64,000 bases of DNA. Origin: Alkalinema sp. CACIAM 70d. GTDB taxonomy: Bacteria; Cyanobacteriota; Cyanobacteriia; Leptolyngbyales; Leptolyngbyaceae. A program made the translations under genes and the position numbers. The notes under the pieces are model-generated. The model did not search any database, was not told where the DNA came from, and saw only the letters and a program-made list of their open reading frames with translations. The stretch covers positions 1 through 64,000 of the forward strand of contig MUGG01000018.1 of NCBI GenBank assembly GCA_002148405.1. The letters are read 5' to 3'. Of this stretch, positions 63,733 through 64,000 are shown in pieces (position 1 is the first letter of the stretch; each line of letters begins with the position of its first letter).

Positions 63733-63814
63733 TCTGGGACTGCATGTCTGGGACTGCATGTCTGGGACTGCATGTCTGGGACTGCATGTCTGGGACTGCA
63801 TGTCTGGGACTGCA
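63733..63814. repeat. 14-bp tandem repeat TCTGGGACTGCATG, 5 perfect copies plus partial
   Basis: Five identical adjacent units and a sixth ending GCAA instead of GCATG. No spacers, so not CRISPR. It lies 158 bp beyond the start of the phasin-like gene and about 90 bp before the SRP RNA. Confidence 0.95.
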
Positions 63815-63864
63815 ATTGTAGAGGATAACGCAGGGAATGTGGTTCGATCGCACCCAGCGAAAAA

Positions 63865-63895
63865 TTGACGCACTCCGGTCACAACGTGCTATTGT
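63865..63895 (+). promoter_or_regulatory. Putative promoter of the SRP RNA
   Basis: TTGACG at 63865-63870 and TATTGT at 63890-63895 with a 19-base spacer, ending seven bases before the predicted 5' end of the RNA. Confidence 0.5.
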
Positions 63896-63901
63896 AATAA
63901 A

Positions 63902-63998
63902 CGACTCGGATCTACGCGGTTTCAACGCCCAAATCTTGTCAGGACCGGAAGGTAGCAGCAATACGGGATGCTTGGAACAGGCGTAGTCTCCGGGTCTC
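63902..63998 (+). ncRNA. ffs: Signal recognition particle RNA, small bacterial (4.5S) type
   Basis: About 97 nt. The diagnostic apical loop GTCAGGACCGGAAGGTAGCAGC, with the GGAA tetraloop and the AGCAG asymmetric loop that binds Ffh, is present. The ends pair: ACTCGGA-T-CTACGC on the 5' side with GCGTAG-TC-TCCGGGT on the 3' side. The RNA forms the SRP with Ffh for co-translational targeting of membrane and exported proteins. The 3' end lies at the window edge, so the terminator is not fully visible. Confidence 0.93.
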
Positions 63999-64000
63999 TT

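Larger units (their letters stand above)
63603..63901. other. Intergenic region with a 14-bp repeat array
   Basis: No gene; the long open frames here come from the repeat being free of stops in several frames. It holds the array at 63733-63814 and the promoter of the SRP RNA. Confidence 0.6.

Noticed and set aside
63733..63814. Possible CRISPR array
   Set aside because: Units are directly adjacent with no spacers and no cas genes nearby.
63362..63868. 168-residue plus-strand frame ending in CLGLHVWDCMSGTA repeats
   Set aside because: Antisense to the phasin-like gene and read through the 14-bp array; the repetitive protein is an artefact of the repeat.

Overview
The window is a chromosomal segment of a cyanobacterium. 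The evidence is a sigA-type group 1 sigma factor, a one-helix high-light-inducible protein, a LabA-like NYN protein, cyanobacterial families such as DUF3143, DUF2993 and the LpxB-related TIGR03492-type protein, an NB-ARC/WD40 STAND protein, Uma2 proteins, and a very high density of the HIP1 octamer GCGATCGC and its CGATCG core. The genus cannot be fixed from this alone.

Layout. 1-7.1 kb: a run of minus-strand exported proteins, namely a signal-peptide protein cut by the window edge, four predicted lipoproteins, and an exported TPR-CHAT (caspase-like) protein. 7.4-10.3 kb: an OmpR-type regulator divergent from hisG, a Nif11-family protein with a frame-broken small ORF upstream, and an alpha/beta hydrolase. 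11.4-19 kb: a PAS-PAS-GGDEF-EAL protein, mutS, and a GNAT gene overlapping lnt. 19-26 kb: a bestrophin with a probable 59-residue ORF behind it, an exported protein, a phosphohexomutase, a LapA-domain protein, and an esterase overlapping an MprF-like gene; a 32-residue membrane peptide with its own terminator follows. 26.7-32.6 kb: a PHP-domain protein, an Rre1/Ycf29-like regulator, ruvX, a GNAT, an F420-ligase-like protein and glucokinase, all on the minus strand. 32.8-44.9 kb: pdxH (frame-broken twice near its 3' end), an LpxB-related protein, a degenerate receiver, sigA, hli, a BT1-family transporter, ftsW, a zinc dehydrogenase and mnmA. 45-47.3 kb: a small accessory island with an orphan VapB-like antitoxin, a MntA/HepT (type VII) toxin-antitoxin pair and two tandem Uma2 genes. 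47.4-53 kb: cdsA, cbiT, DUF3143 and DnaJ-domain genes on the minus strand, a Crp/Fnr regulator, and an RlpA-like protein. 53.3-64 kb: a PhzF-like protein, an M28 peptidase, a 1284-residue NB-ARC protein with 14 WD40 blades, a LabA-like gene, a MITE-like element, DUF2993, CorA, a phasin-like gene, and the SRP (4.5S) RNA at the right edge.

Envelope biology is a recurring theme: lipoproteins together with the lipoprotein acyltransferase Lnt, CdsA supplying CDP-diacylglycerol, an MprF-like lipid aminoacylation candidate with an overlapping esterase, FtsW, RlpA and the LpxB-like protein. These genes are scattered rather than one operon.

The least expected structural feature is a pattern. At least 20 places, mostly just after stop codons or just before starts, carry a locus-specific short tandem duplication (unit about 12-19 bp, 2-6 copies, unrelated in sequence between sites). 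A few lie inside genes, and the in-gene ones keep the reading frame. Two genes, pdxH and the small ORF at 9.2 kb, are broken by single-base losses in homopolymers, which may be real decay or base-calling errors.
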